A stretch of 64,000 nucleotides of DNA from Planctomycetota bacterium (GTDB lineage Bacteria; Planctomycetota; Phycisphaerae; Phycisphaerales; UBA1924). The position numbers and the translations under genes are program-made. The stretch covers positions 287,655 through 351,654 of the forward strand of contig JAFEBP010000004.1 in the NCBI GenBank assembly GCA_018242605.1, given 5' to 3'. The first letter of the stretch is position 1, and the number at the start of each line of letters is the position of its first letter. Shown in pieces: positions 16,535 through 25,916 of the stretch. Below the pieces are notes generated by a model. The model saw nothing but the letters and a program-made list of their open reading frames with translations. It searched no databases and was not told where the DNA came from.

Positions 16535-17926
16535 TCAGGTCTTGGAGCCCGCCGGTTCCATCGCGGGCTGCTGGGCTGCTTCGCGGGCCGCCCGGGCTGC
16601 ATCGAACGCCGCGGCGGCCGCCTCGATGCTCTTCTTGCGTGCCACCTTGATCGCGATGACGCCGATGAACGCCGCGAGCATCAGCGTCAGCACGTAGACG
16701 AATCTTGCACGCAGCAGGGTGATGCTGGCCCCGAGCGTCGCGAACATCGCGGCGATGGCGTAGAGCGAGAAGACCGCGCTCTTGACCCCGCCCGTGGCCC
16801 GCTTGATCATGTGGTGCAGGTGCTGGTCGTCGGCCGCGGAAATCGCCTTGCCCTCCATCTTGCGACGGACGATCGCCAGGGCGGTGTCCATGATCGGCAG
16901 GGCGTACATGATGAGCCCGGCCAGGACGATCCACGTCTTGCCCGTGTCGCCGAGCGTCAGGATGATGGCGCAGGTGCAGAACCCCAGCATCAGGCTCCCG
17001 GCGTCGCCCAGGAAGATCGTCGCGGGGTTGAAGTTGTGCGGCAGGAATCCCAGGCACGCCCCCAGCAGCGCCAGGCAGAGGACGATGCGTTGGGCGTCGC
17101 GCATGCCGTCGTCGACGAGCGCCAAGCCGAGCGAGACCACCAACAGCCCCGCCGCGGTGATCGCCGTGGTGCCGCTGAGCAGGCCGTCGAGCCCGTCGAT
17201 CAGGTTGCTCGCGTTGCACAGGCCCAGCACCGAGAACGCGATGATGCCGGTGCCGACCCAGTACACAAAGTCGATCGGAATATGGTCGATCCCCGGGATG
17301 CCCAGCGGCAGCGGGATGTTCAGCAGCACCGTCTCGTACCCCTGGTGCATGGCGATCGGGATTCCGATCGTTCGCGCCACGGGCAGCATCAGGCCCGCGG
17401 CCAACTGCACGCCGACGTTGTCCACCGCCAGCGCCGCAGCGGCGATCAACTGCCCGCCGATCTTCACGCGCGGGCTGATCCCGGAAACGTCGTCGATCAC
17501 GCCCACGAGCATGATGACGGTGAGCCCAAGAAGGATCGAGAGCGGGACCGGGGCGTGGATGCCCTCCATGCTCAGGAACTTCGTGGGGTGCCACTGGATG
17601 AGCAGGTTGTCAGTCTTGACCGCCACGTACGAATAGAAGATGCCCGCCAGGATGCCCAGGTACACCGCCACGCCGCCCAGGTAGGCGATGGGCATTCGGT
17701 GGACCTTGCGGGACTCGCTGGGACGATCGATCACGCCGTTGGCCACGGCCATCCGTCGCATGATCGGCGTGCAGATGAGCGACACGAGGAAGGCGATGAC
17801 GAGCACCCCGATGTACCCCTCGAAGATCGAGAGCCGCGAGGCCGGCTCGGCCTTGGCCGGGGATTCCGCCACCGTGTGCGCTGAAGGTTCCAGCGGGAAG
17901 AGGGATTGGAGGAGAGTCAGAATCAA
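16535..17926 (-). CDS. WecA/MraY-type polyprenyl-phosphate sugar-1-phosphate transferase
   Basis: This integral membrane enzyme (463 residues from the TTG) transfers a sugar-1-phosphate from a UDP-sugar to a polyprenyl phosphate carrier, the first step of a lipid-linked glycan. Family motifs are clear: VGVIDDVSGISPRVKI (Mg-binding DD), ASNLIDGLDGLLSGTTAIT, NFNPATIFLGDAGSLMLGF, and the cytoplasmic HLHHMI histidine motif. About ten membrane helices are visible, plus an alanine-rich cytoplasmic tail. I prefer the TTG at 17926: it overlaps the upstream stop as TTGA and has GGAG 8 bases before it. A GTG at 17992 would add 22 residues and overlap the epimerase by 70 bases. It is the last gene of the exopolysaccharide operon and may start its glycan. 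Confidence 0.85.
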   Translation of the reverse strand: MILTLLQSLFPLEPSAHTVAESPAKAEPASRLSIFEGYIGVLVIAFLVSLICTPIMRRMAVANGVIDRPSESRKVHRMPIAYLGGVAVYLGILAGIFYSYVAVKTDNLLIQWHPTKFLSMEGIHAPVPLSILLGLTVIMLVGVIDDVSGISPRVKIGGQLIAAAALAVDNVGVQLAAGLMLPVARTIGIPIAMHQGYETVLLNIPLPLGIPGIDHIPIDFVYWVGTGIIAFSVLGLCNASNLIDGLDGLLSGTTAITAAGLLVVSLGLALVDDGMRDAQRIVLCLALLGACLGFLPHNFNPATIFLGDAGSLMLGFCTCAIILTLGDTGKTWIVLAGLIMYALPIMDTALAIVRRKMEGKAISAADDQHLHHMIKRATGGVKSAVFSLYAIAAMFATLGASITLLRARFVYVLTLMLAAFIGVIAIKVARKKSIEAAAAAFDAARAAREAAQQPAMEPAGSKT

Positions 17927-18987
17927 CGCTTCGTCTCCGGGTGCGACACGGCACGCCAGTCGATGGGCGAGCCCTTGCCCCCCGATATCCACGATGCCAC
18001 GTCCGCGATCGTCTGCTCCAGCGTGATCGAAGGCTCGAACCCCACCGTTTCACGCACCCGCGTCAGATCGGGCTTGCGACGCAGCAGGTCCTCGAATCCC
18101 GCGGCGTAGGCATCACTGTATCGGATCATCGCCACTCGGGATTTGCTCGCGGTGATGCGGATCACGGCGTGGGCCAGTTCGGCGATCGTAAGCACACGGT
18201 CTGATCCCACGTTGAACACCCGCCCCCTCGCCGCCGGGCTGGCCATGAGCGTCGGCAGGATCGCGGCCACGTCGCGCACGTCGCAGAAGCACCGCGACTG
18301 CGAGCCGTCGCCGTACACCTCGATGGGGGCGTGCGCCAGGGCCCGCTCCACGAACCGGGGCAGCACCATCCCGTGCTCGCCCACCTGGCCGGGGCCCACC
18401 GTGTTGAAAAACCTTGCCACCACGATCGGCAGCCCGCGCTGCTGGCCGTACGCCAGGGCGAGGTGCTCGTCCAACGCCTTGCTCATCGCGTAAGACCAGC
18501 GAGATTTGGTCGTAGGGCCGTACACGACATCATCGTCCTCGCGGAACGGGATCGCCGTGGACTTGCCGTACACCTCCGAGCTGGACGCGATCAGCGTGGG
18601 CGCCGGCGCGCCCCCGGGCCCGCGCTCCGCCGCGAACCGCAGTAACGCGGACGTCTGGCTCACGTTCGTCTCGATCGAGGAGATCGGGTCGGCGATGATG
18701 AGCGACACCCCCACCGCGGCGGCGAGGTGGTACAGCTCATCGAACGTCTCGCCCTTGCCGAACGCGCCCAGCGCGTGGGAGAGGTCGGCCTCGATGAACC
18801 GCAGTTGCTCGTGGAACTCGGGGAGGTTGATCCGCCGTCCGGTGGAGAGGTTGTCGACCACCGTGACGTGGTCTCCGCGAGCGAGCAGATGGCGCACGAG
18901 GTGCGCACCGATGAACCCGGCGCCCCCGCTGACGAGGCAGCGGCGACGCCTGGACGGCTGGGGGTTGGCCGCTGACGCGTGGGCCAT
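17923..18987 (-). CDS. NAD-dependent sugar-nucleotide epimerase/dehydratase
   Basis: This is a 354-residue extended short-chain dehydrogenase. The NAD-binding GGAGFIGAHLVRHLL is at about 20-34, VVDNLSTGRR follows the second strand, and the catalytic S/T...YxxxK is SSSEVYGKS then YAMSK. FFNTVGPGQ and the YGDGSQSRCFCDVRDVA segment are typical of UDP-glucose 4-epimerase and UDP-glucuronate decarboxylase relatives; the exact substrate cannot be fixed. It should supply an activated sugar to the exopolysaccharide made by this operon. It overlaps the wecA-like gene by 4 bases, and 12 bases separate it from the BY-kinase gene. Confidence 0.85.
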   Translation of the reverse strand: MAHASAANPQPSRRRRCLVSGGAGFIGAHLVRHLLARGDHVTVVDNLSTGRRINLPEFHEQLRFIEADLSHALGAFGKGETFDELYHLAAAVGVSLIIADPISSIETNVSQTSALLRFAAERGPGGAPAPTLIASSSEVYGKSTAIPFREDDDVVYGPTTKSRWSYAMSKALDEHLALAYGQQRGLPIVVARFFNTVGPGQVGEHGMVLPRFVERALAHAPIEVYGDGSQSRCFCDVRDVAAILPTLMASPAARGRVFNVGSDRVLTIAELAHAVIRITASKSRVAMIRYSDAYAAGFEDLLRRKPDLTRVRETVGFEPSITLEQTIADVASWISGGKGSPIDWRAVSHPETKR

Positions 18988-18999
18988 CTGGGACGCAAC

Positions 19000-21204
19000 T
19001 TACGCCTTGGCGTACTCCGACGCCGTGCGGATGTTGCCCTTCATGTAGCCGCCGCTGGAGGCGCGGACACCGTTGACGACAACGCCCAGGAAGTCGCTCT
19101 TGGCGCTGGCGAACTCGTTGCTGATGCGGGCGACCATGCCGCGCTTGTCGCTCATCGCACGGACAACCAGGATCGTGGCGTCCACGCGCTGGGAGATCGC
19201 CACGGCGTCGCCCGCGACGACGGCGGGGGCCGCGTCGTAGAGCACCACGTCGTAGTGGGCCTTGGCGTAGTCGTTCAGATCGCCCTTGGCCTGCGCCGCC
19301 AGACGCTCGACGACGCGCAGTTCCTTGCTGCCCGCCGAGATCAGATCCACGTTGGGGGCGCTGGTCTTCTGGATGACGTCCTGGATCACCTTCTGTCCCA
19401 TGAGCACGTCGGCGATGCCGGGAGATTCCTGGAGGCCGAAGACCCGGTGCAGCGAGGGACGCCGCAGGTTCGCGTCCACCACGAGCACGCGCTTGTCCGC
19501 CGCGGCGAGCGCGAGGGCCAGATTCGCGATCACCGAGGTAGCGCCCGCGCCGGGCATGCCCGAGGCGATCATGATCGTCTTGTGGCCGGCGTGTTCGATG
19601 CGCTTGAGCACGGCCGAACGCAACTGGCGGTACGACTCGGCGACCACGCCCTTGGGCCGGTCGCGGAAGGCCGTCTCGGCGGCGCCCTTGCCCTCGGGAT
19701 CTTCCGCCGCGTCGGGCACCCAGCCCAGCAGGCGGCCCTTGGGGATGAGGTTGATGTCCGAAGGGCCCTTGATGCGCTGATCGGCGATTTCGCGGAGCAC
19801 CACCACGCCGCCCACCAGACCCAGGCCCATGATGATCCCCAGCGGGATCATGAACTTGAGCTGCGGGAAGGAGAGTTCCTGCGGCACCTTCTCACGCTGG
19901 TATTCCACCACGCGGTTGGAAGTCTGGAGGTTCGAGACCGTGATGATCTCCTGCAGGCGGCCGTTGTTGTCGGCGCGGGTCTTGAGAAGATTGTCCACCT
20001 GCAGATCGATGTCCTTGATTTCGCTGGCGATGCTGGTGATCGTGACCAGTCGCGTGCGGGCTTCGTCGAGCTTGCGGTTCAGGTCGTTTTCCTGCGCCTG
20101 CAGGCTGTCGACGTTCTTGCGCAGGGTGTCTAACCGCGCGTCGAAGAGCTTGCGCTGCACCTTGACGAGCGTGTCGTCCAGGTTCTGGCGGGCCCCGTCG
20201 ATGCGGGCCTTCATCGCCTGGTATTCGCGGTGATCCCGCGTCCGGGTGGTGAGCATCGCCTGCAGTTCGCTCTCCATCCGCGACAGGGTGGTCCGCATGT
20301 CCAGCACGGTGGGATCGCGCTCGGCCTCGGCCTTGATCTCGTCGTTGAAGTTGAATCCCTCGGGGTTGGAGATGTCCGCCGCCATGCCGTTCTTCTGCGA
20401 GAGCGTGGCGGTCAGATCCTGTCGGGTCTTGATGATTTCCTCCTGCAGCCGCTGCACCTGCTGCTGGGCCGCGCCCTGGGATTGCTCGATCGACTCGAGG
20501 CTGTTCTTATCGATCAAGCTCTTGCGGCGGGTCTGGAGGTCGGCCACTTCGCGTTCCACGCGGGCCAGCGCGTCCCGCAACGACCTGGTGCGGTCGTCCT
20601 TCTGCGAATCGCCGTCGGCGGCGATCTTGGCGAGGTACTTCTCACGCACCAGCCCCACGATCGCCGTTGCGTCTTCTCGGTTGCGGTCGCTGTACGACAA
20701 CTCAAGCAGCGTCGTGTTGGGGTAGTTGCGGACCGAAACGTCGTCGCGCAGCGCCCGCAGCGCCCGGGCGGAGTTGTACACCTCAGCGCCCGTTCCCGGG
20801 TCCTTGCGCGAGTAGTACTTGCACCACGCGGGGGCCAGCTTGGGGAGCTGGGGATCCTCCACCACCTTCTGCAGCACGGTGTCGGAGGTCATGATCTTGA
20901 TCTGCGTCTGGATGAACCGGTTCATTTCTTCCGGGTTCACCATCGCCGTCTGGCCGATGGTCTCCATGGGCGGGTTGCAGTTGAACACCGCGATCGGCCG
21001 CCACCTGGGGTACATCGACTCCAGAGCGAAGTTCGCGCCCGCGCCGAACAGCGCGCCGGAAGCGGCGCCGGCCACCAGCAGCCATTTGTGGCGGTTGAGC
21101 AGCTTCACGGGGTCGATCGACGCGCCCGAGACCGGGGGGCCGACCGTCATCGCTTGCCGGGGCGGGCCCATCACGGCCGGGGGAGTTGTGGGGACTGTGG
21201 TCAT
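19000..21204 (-). CDS. Wzz/BY-kinase fusion for exopolysaccharide export, Walker A degenerate
   Basis: This 734-residue inner-membrane protein combines a chain-length regulator with a cytoplasmic bacterial tyrosine kinase domain. The Wzz part has a first membrane helix at about 43-63, a long periplasmic coiled coil (roughly 195-440) and a second helix around LKFMIPLGIIMGLGLVGGVVVL. The kinase-like part runs from about 515 to the end: SYRQLRSAVL, then GMPGAGATSV at the P-loop, VLVVDANLRRP at Walker A' and DVVLYDAAP at Walker B. The P-loop lysine is replaced by Ala555, and the second Asp of Walker A' by Asn. Only two tyrosines occur in the last 20 residues, where active BY-kinases usually carry a cluster. 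It may be a pseudokinase that still regulates chain length. Confidence 0.87.
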   Translation of the reverse strand: MTTVPTTPPAVMGPPRQAMTVGPPVSGASIDPVKLLNRHKWLLVAGAASGALFGAGANFALESMYPRWRPIAVFNCNPPMETIGQTAMVNPEEMNRFIQTQIKIMTSDTVLQKVVEDPQLPKLAPAWCKYYSRKDPGTGAEVYNSARALRALRDDVSVRNYPNTTLLELSYSDRNREDATAIVGLVREKYLAKIAADGDSQKDDRTRSLRDALARVEREVADLQTRRKSLIDKNSLESIEQSQGAAQQQVQRLQEEIIKTRQDLTATLSQKNGMAADISNPEGFNFNDEIKAEAERDPTVLDMRTTLSRMESELQAMLTTRTRDHREYQAMKARIDGARQNLDDTLVKVQRKLFDARLDTLRKNVDSLQAQENDLNRKLDEARTRLVTITSIASEIKDIDLQVDNLLKTRADNNGRLQEIITVSNLQTSNRVVEYQREKVPQELSFPQLKFMIPLGIIMGLGLVGGVVVLREIADQRIKGPSDINLIPKGRLLGWVPDAAEDPEGKGAAETAFRDRPKGVVAESYRQLRSAVLKRIEHAGHKTIMIASGMPGAGATSVIANLALALAAADKRVLVVDANLRRPSLHRVFGLQESPGIADVLMGQKVIQDVIQKTSAPNVDLISAGSKELRVVERLAAQAKGDLNDYAKAHYDVVLYDAAPAVVAGDAVAISQRVDATILVVRAMSDKRGMVARISNEFASAKSDFLGVVVNGVRASSGGYMKGNIRTASEYAKA

Positions 21205-21284
21205 GACTTGCGTTCCGGGTTCTCGTCGGGCGTGCAGGGCACGCCGGATCGTGTGGGTTTCGATTCCTGATTCACGGCCGCCGC

Positions 21285-24200
21285 TTAACGCTCGGCTTCC
21301 TTGCGGACAGCCTCATAGCCGGCCTTGGCCGCATCACTGATCTTGGTGGGGTCCTGGTCGATCGCCTTGCGGATTTCCTTGCACGCATCTCGGGCCGAGG
21401 CCTTGTCTTCGAGTTTCAAGTGCGCCTGGACGACCCGCGTCGCGAACCGCACGGTCTGCTCCGGGTTGCTCGCCAGCAGCAGGGCTCGCTTGTAGTAGTT
21501 GAGCGCGTCGGCGTACCTCTTGTTCGCCATCATCACCGTGCCGGCGGTCTCCTGCACGTCGGCCACCGCGGGCGCCAGTTTCACGGCCTTCTCGGCCAGT
21601 TCCACTGCGTCCGCGGCGTTGTCGAGCTTGTCGGCCAGCACGAACGCCATGTTGTTGTTCATTTCCACGTCCTCGGGGAACACGCCCAGGCCTTCGCGCA
21701 TCACGCGAGCCGCTTCGGCGTACTCCTCGGACGCGATCAGCGCCGAACTCACCGCCCGGAACAGCAACTGCCGGATCGAGGCGTCCTTGGCCTTGGCCAA
21801 CAGGTCGCGGGCCGGCTGCACCGCCGCCTTGCGGGTGTTCACGTCGTCAAGGTTCGCCACCACGCGGAAGTACTCGATCCACTCCTGCGCCTGCGACGCG
21901 GCGGCCATCCGGCCCGTCTCGTCCAGGTACGCCAGCAGCGTCTCCTTCTTCGTGATCAGGCGGCGCAGGTCGTTGAACCACGCCAGCATGATCGTCGGCT
22001 CGTCGGTCCGCAGCAGCTTCAGCGCGTCACGCGCCGCGGCCGCCGCCTCGACCTGCTTGCCTTGCCTCATGCTCAGCTTGGCCACCGCCATCAGGAATCC
22101 GGGGTTCGTCTTGATGCGATCCGGGCCCATCTTGGTCAGCACGCGCGTCGCCTCGGCGGTGTCCGCGCCCTGCCCGATCAGCAGCGAATCGAGGTATCGC
22201 TGCGCGATCCGATCGTTGGGGTCGATGTCGAACGCCTGTTTGTAGAACCGGCATGCGTCCTGGTGATCGTCCGAACTGGCGAAGATCTGGCCGATGGTGA
22301 TCATCGCGTTCACGTCCCGGGGCCGCTGCGCGATCGCCTGGTTCGCCACGTCCAGCGCGTCGGCCGTGCGGCCCAGCCGCACGAAGTCAGCCACCAGGCC
22401 GTAGAGCAGATCGTCGTTGCCGGGGGCCAGCTTCAGAGCCTGCCGCAGATCACGCACACCGTCCTCCACCTGGTCGGCGGAGACGTACGCCGCGGCACGC
22501 AGCCGGTACGGCTGCCAGAGGTCGGGCCGCAGCTGGATCGCCTTGGTGAAATCGGCGATGGCGTCGCGAGCGAACTTGGGGTCCGCGAGCATCGCCTGCC
22601 CGCGCTTGATGAACACGGTCGCGTCGCCCGGGAACTTGGCCACCGCCAGGTCCAGCAGTTCTCGTTGGCCGCGGGCGTCCTTGAGCCCGGCCTTGCAGTC
22701 GGCCAGCAGCAGGAGGTTCGTGACGTCGGAGTCCTTGCCGGCGTTCATCGCCTCCAGTTCCTTCTGCGCTTCGGCGAAGTTGCCGACCTTGATCAGGCAC
22801 TCGGCCATCCGCTGGCGGTACACGTTGTCGGGGTCGGCGCCGGCGGAGATGATTCGCCGGCAGACGTCCACCGCCGCCTCGTTGTTCCCCAGCCGCATCT
22901 GAAGGTCAACGATCGACTTGTCCGCCTCGGCGATCTTGGGGTCCTGCAGCGCGCGGGCCTTGTCGAGCACCGCGCCGGCCCCGTCAAAGTCCTTACGCTG
23001 CACGAGGAACCCTGCGTACTGCAGCAGCGGGCCGACCGTGGGCTTGTCCTTGTTGATCTTGGCGATGTACGCCTCGATGATCGAGCGGGCCTTCTCGCGC
23101 TCGCCCTGCTCCCAGTTCCACGCCGCGTCCAGGCCCACGACGTCCAGACCTTCCTGGAGCTTCGCGGCTCGATCGATCAACGGCCGGGCCTTGGCCCAGT
23201 TGCGTTCCTCGATGTACAGGTTCGCCAAGATGAGGAGGTTCTCGCGGTCGTTCGGCGAGTTCTTCGACATCGTTTCGCGCCGCTCGATCGCGGTGGTCTT
23301 GACGCCCACCGCGGCCTCGAGGCCCAGCCAGATGTTGATGAAGTTCACATCATCGCGGCCGTACTTCTCGCTCTCGCGGGCGAACGTCAGCGCCTCGTCT
23401 TTACGTCCCAGCGACACCAGCGAGGTCAGCAGGTCGTTGATGGCGCCGATCTCGCCGGGCCGCAACTGCACGGCCCTGCGGAACGATTCGGCCGCGTCCG
23501 CGGGCTTGCCCGCGAACCGCTCCATGCGGCCCTTGAGCCGCCAGGTTTCGGGCAACGCGCCGCCCTTGGCCACCGCCGCCTCCATCGCCGCCACGGCCTC
23601 GGGGTAGCGGCCCTCGGCGGCGTGCAATCGGGCCCGGAATGTGAGTCCGTCGGCCTCGTCGGCGTTCTGCTTGGCGGCCTGATCCGCGAGCGTCTGGGCC
23701 ACGTCAAACTTCTTGTCGTCGATGGCGTCCAGGAACCGGAACTCGATGACTCGCTTGTCGTCTGGCGCCGCCTTCACGGCGAGCTCGAGTTCGTCGCCCG
23801 CCTCCTTCAGCTTGCCCGCGCCGCGGTACGTCGCGTACCGGGCGAGGATCTTGTCCAGGTCCGCGACTTGACTCGCGTTGATCTGGGCGATGCGGGCCGA
23901 GAGCGGGTCGTCGCTGCTCGCCGCCAACTGGTAGTCCTTGAGTTCCTTGGATTCGGGGTACTTCTCGATCGCCTTCTTCACCAGGTCCAAGGCCTTGGCC
24001 TTGTCCCCGGCCCTCAAGTAGGCGTTGCTCAGCGACACGACCAACCGCCAATCCAGGTTGTTCTTGACCACCTCACGCTCGAGGAACGGGATCAGCTCCT
24101 CGGGACGGGCCTGCTGTCCCGGGGGCGGGTTGAGCATGCGGTCGGCTTCCACGAGCACTCGCTGGATCGGGTCCACCGCGGCGTCCTTCTTCACGACGCC

Positions 24201-25859
24201 CTCGATGCGCTCCTTGCGCGCCTTGAGCTCGGGGTTTTCGGGCATGATCTGCAGAAGCCGGTCGTACAACTCCAGCGCCTTGTCGTAGTTCTGCAGGCGG
24301 GTCTGAACGTCCGCGAGCACGAACGACGCCTCGAGCTTGTTCGGGGCGATCTTCAGCAGCTCCTCCAGGCGGTCTCGCGCGAGGCCCAGCTGATTGATCT
24401 TGTCCGCGATCATCGCCGACAGGAACAATGCGTCGGGGTTGGGCCGCTTGCTCGTGGCCTTGATGTACTGGTCAAGCAACCGGTTGGCCTTCGCCAGATC
24501 ATTCTCGGCGAAGGCGAGGTGGCCGTCCACCAGCAGCATCTCGGGCGCGTCGGACTGGTACACGCCCGCCAGACGCGAACGGAACTCCTTCGCCAGCGCG
24601 ATCGCCTTGGCCTGCCCGGCCTTGTCCGACTCCTTCACCAACTGAAAGGCCTTGCCCGCGTACAGCGCCTGGAAATACAACGCGTTGTTCTTGATCGGGA
24701 ACAGCCTCAAGCCCTTGAGAGACGTCGTCGGGCGAGGAAGGTCCGCGATCTTCTGGAGCTGGTCGATCGCCGCCGAGTAATCGCCGCGAGTGGACATGAT
24801 CTCCGCCCTCGCGCCCATCAGCTCCGCGTCGTCGGGGCGCTTCTCAAGGGCGATGCGGCAGATCTCCTCCACCCGAGCGCCGCGGGAGGCCGGGTCCACC
24901 AGTTCCTCGATGCGCCTGAACTGCATGATGAGCAGCGTCGTGAGCCGCGAGGCGTCCGCGGCCTTGGCGAGCTGGAGCACCTGGTCCAGTCGCGGCTTGG
25001 CGATCTGCTCGAGCTTCTTGACTTCTTCCTTCTGCTCGTCACGCGTCATCTTGGACGTCGCGAGCTTCTCCTGGAAATCCACTTGCCACTTGTTCAGATC
25101 CCGCATGAGCGCCATGAGCTGCATCAGCGGGTCCTGGGGGTTCTTGGTGGCGTACTCCGTGACGAGGGCTTCGGCCTTGGCCCGCAGCGCCTTGGCTTCA
25201 TCCATCGCGCTCTTGGCCGCCGCGCGGTCCGCCATGATGGAGTACAGCGCCTGGAGCGTCGCGATTGACTCGGAATCGGTCGGGTCCGCGGCGATCGCCG
25301 CCAGCAGGTCGGCCTCAGCCTCCTTGGCCGTTTCGATCTTGGCGTCGGGGGTCATCGCGAACGCCTGCTGCTTCGCGTGGCCGCGGAAGCGCCGGATGGC
25401 GTCCCACTTGCCGCCCTTTTCGTCCGCGGCGTGCAGGGACACGACCATGTCGGACTCCGACACGTACGAATCGACGCTCTCGGTATCGCGGATGATTTCC
25501 AGGTACTCGGCCTGCGTCTTGAGGTCATCCTTGCGGACGCGGGCCAGCTGGCGCGTGGCCATCTTGTACTGGTCAAAGTAGTTCTTGTACTGCACCGGAG
25601 TGTCGGCCGACACTTTCTTGAGCGTGTCCCGCCACTTCTCCAGGTTGATCGTGTTCGTCTGCTCCTTGTTCACCGCCTTGGAGTAATACTCGATCGCCTT
25701 GGGGAAATCGCTCGCCGCCACCGCGCGGTCGCCGGCCTTCGCGAGGTCCTTCGCGGAGTTCTTCAGGAGGTAATACGCCGAGCCGGCCACCACGCCGAAG
25801 GCCAGGAACAGGCCCACGGACAGCGACACGACAAACTGCTTATTCACACGACCGGCCAT
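21285..25859 (-). CDS. giant TPR-repeat membrane-anchored protein of the exopolysaccharide operon
   Basis: This 1524-residue protein has a single N-terminal membrane anchor (about 8-31, VVSLSVGLFLAFGVVAGSAYYLL) followed almost entirely by tetratricopeptide-type helix pairs. Repeats such as ALELYDRLLQIMPENPELKA, AIADFTKAIQLRPDLWQPY and ALNYYKRALLLASNPEQ are easily read. Its topology is periplasmic if the positive-inside rule holds. It resembles in place and build the TPR protein PrsT of proteobacterial exosortase/EPS loci (known), though it is larger; orthology is inferred. The ATG at 25859 has GAGGAG 7 bases upstream; a TTG two codons earlier is less likely. A likely role is scaffolding of the secretion or assembly machinery. 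Confidence 0.88.
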   Translation of the reverse strand: MAGRVNKQFVVSLSVGLFLAFGVVAGSAYYLLKNSAKDLAKAGDRAVAASDFPKAIEYYSKAVNKEQTNTINLEKWRDTLKKVSADTPVQYKNYFDQYKMATRQLARVRKDDLKTQAEYLEIIRDTESVDSYVSESDMVVSLHAADEKGGKWDAIRRFRGHAKQQAFAMTPDAKIETAKEAEADLLAAIAADPTDSESIATLQALYSIMADRAAAKSAMDEAKALRAKAEALVTEYATKNPQDPLMQLMALMRDLNKWQVDFQEKLATSKMTRDEQKEEVKKLEQIAKPRLDQVLQLAKAADASRLTTLLIMQFRRIEELVDPASRGARVEEICRIALEKRPDDAELMGARAEIMSTRGDYSAAIDQLQKIADLPRPTTSLKGLRLFPIKNNALYFQALYAGKAFQLVKESDKAGQAKAIALAKEFRSRLAGVYQSDAPEMLLVDGHLAFAENDLAKANRLLDQYIKATSKRPNPDALFLSAMIADKINQLGLARDRLEELLKIAPNKLEASFVLADVQTRLQNYDKALELYDRLLQIMPENPELKARKERIEGVVKKDAAVDPIQRVLVEADRMLNPPPGQQARPEELIPFLEREVVKNNLDWRLVVSLSNAYLRAGDKAKALDLVKKAIEKYPESKELKDYQLAASSDDPLSARIAQINASQVADLDKILARYATYRGAGKLKEAGDELELAVKAAPDDKRVIEFRFLDAIDDKKFDVAQTLADQAAKQNADEADGLTFRARLHAAEGRYPEAVAAMEAAVAKGGALPETWRLKGRMERFAGKPADAAESFRRAVQLRPGEIGAINDLLTSLVSLGRKDEALTFARESEKYGRDDVNFINIWLGLEAAVGVKTTAIERRETMSKNSPNDRENLLILANLYIEERNWAKARPLIDRAAKLQEGLDVVGLDAAWNWEQGEREKARSIIEAYIAKINKDKPTVGPLLQYAGFLVQRKDFDGAGAVLDKARALQDPKIAEADKSIVDLQMRLGNNEAAVDVCRRIISAGADPDNVYRQRMAECLIKVGNFAEAQKELEAMNAGKDSDVTNLLLLADCKAGLKDARGQRELLDLAVAKFPGDATVFIKRGQAMLADPKFARDAIADFTKAIQLRPDLWQPYRLRAAAYVSADQVEDGVRDLRQALKLAPGNDDLLYGLVADFVRLGRTADALDVANQAIAQRPRDVNAMITIGQIFASSDDHQDACRFYKQAFDIDPNDRIAQRYLDSLLIGQGADTAEATRVLTKMGPDRIKTNPGFLMAVAKLSMRQGKQVEAAAAARDALKLLRTDEPTIMLAWFNDLRRLITKKETLLAYLDETGRMAAASQAQEWIEYFRVVANLDDVNTRKAAVQPARDLLAKAKDASIRQLLFRAVSSALIASEEYAEAARVMREGLGVFPEDVEMNNNMAFVLADKLDNAADAVELAEKAVKLAPAVADVQETAGTVMMANKRYADALNYYKRALLLASNPEQTVRFATRVVQAHLKLEDKASARDACKEIRKAIDQDPTKISDAAKAGYEAVRKEAER

Positions 25860-25916
25860 TCGCAAACTCCTCGTTCGATCGTGCGGGAACAGGGCCGAGC
25901 CCCGACCCGCGCGTCG

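Noticed and set aside
17927-17992. GTG start for the wecA-like gene at 17992
   Set aside because: It would overlap the epimerase gene by 70 bases; the TTG at 17926 has GGAG and a 4-base TTGA overlap like other genes here.
21420-25268. Very long open frame on the plus strand opposite the TPR gene
   Set aside because: It is the antisense of repeats rich in GC codons; its translation is low-complexity Leu/Arg/His/Gln, has no domain, and the minus-strand TPR protein is clearly real.
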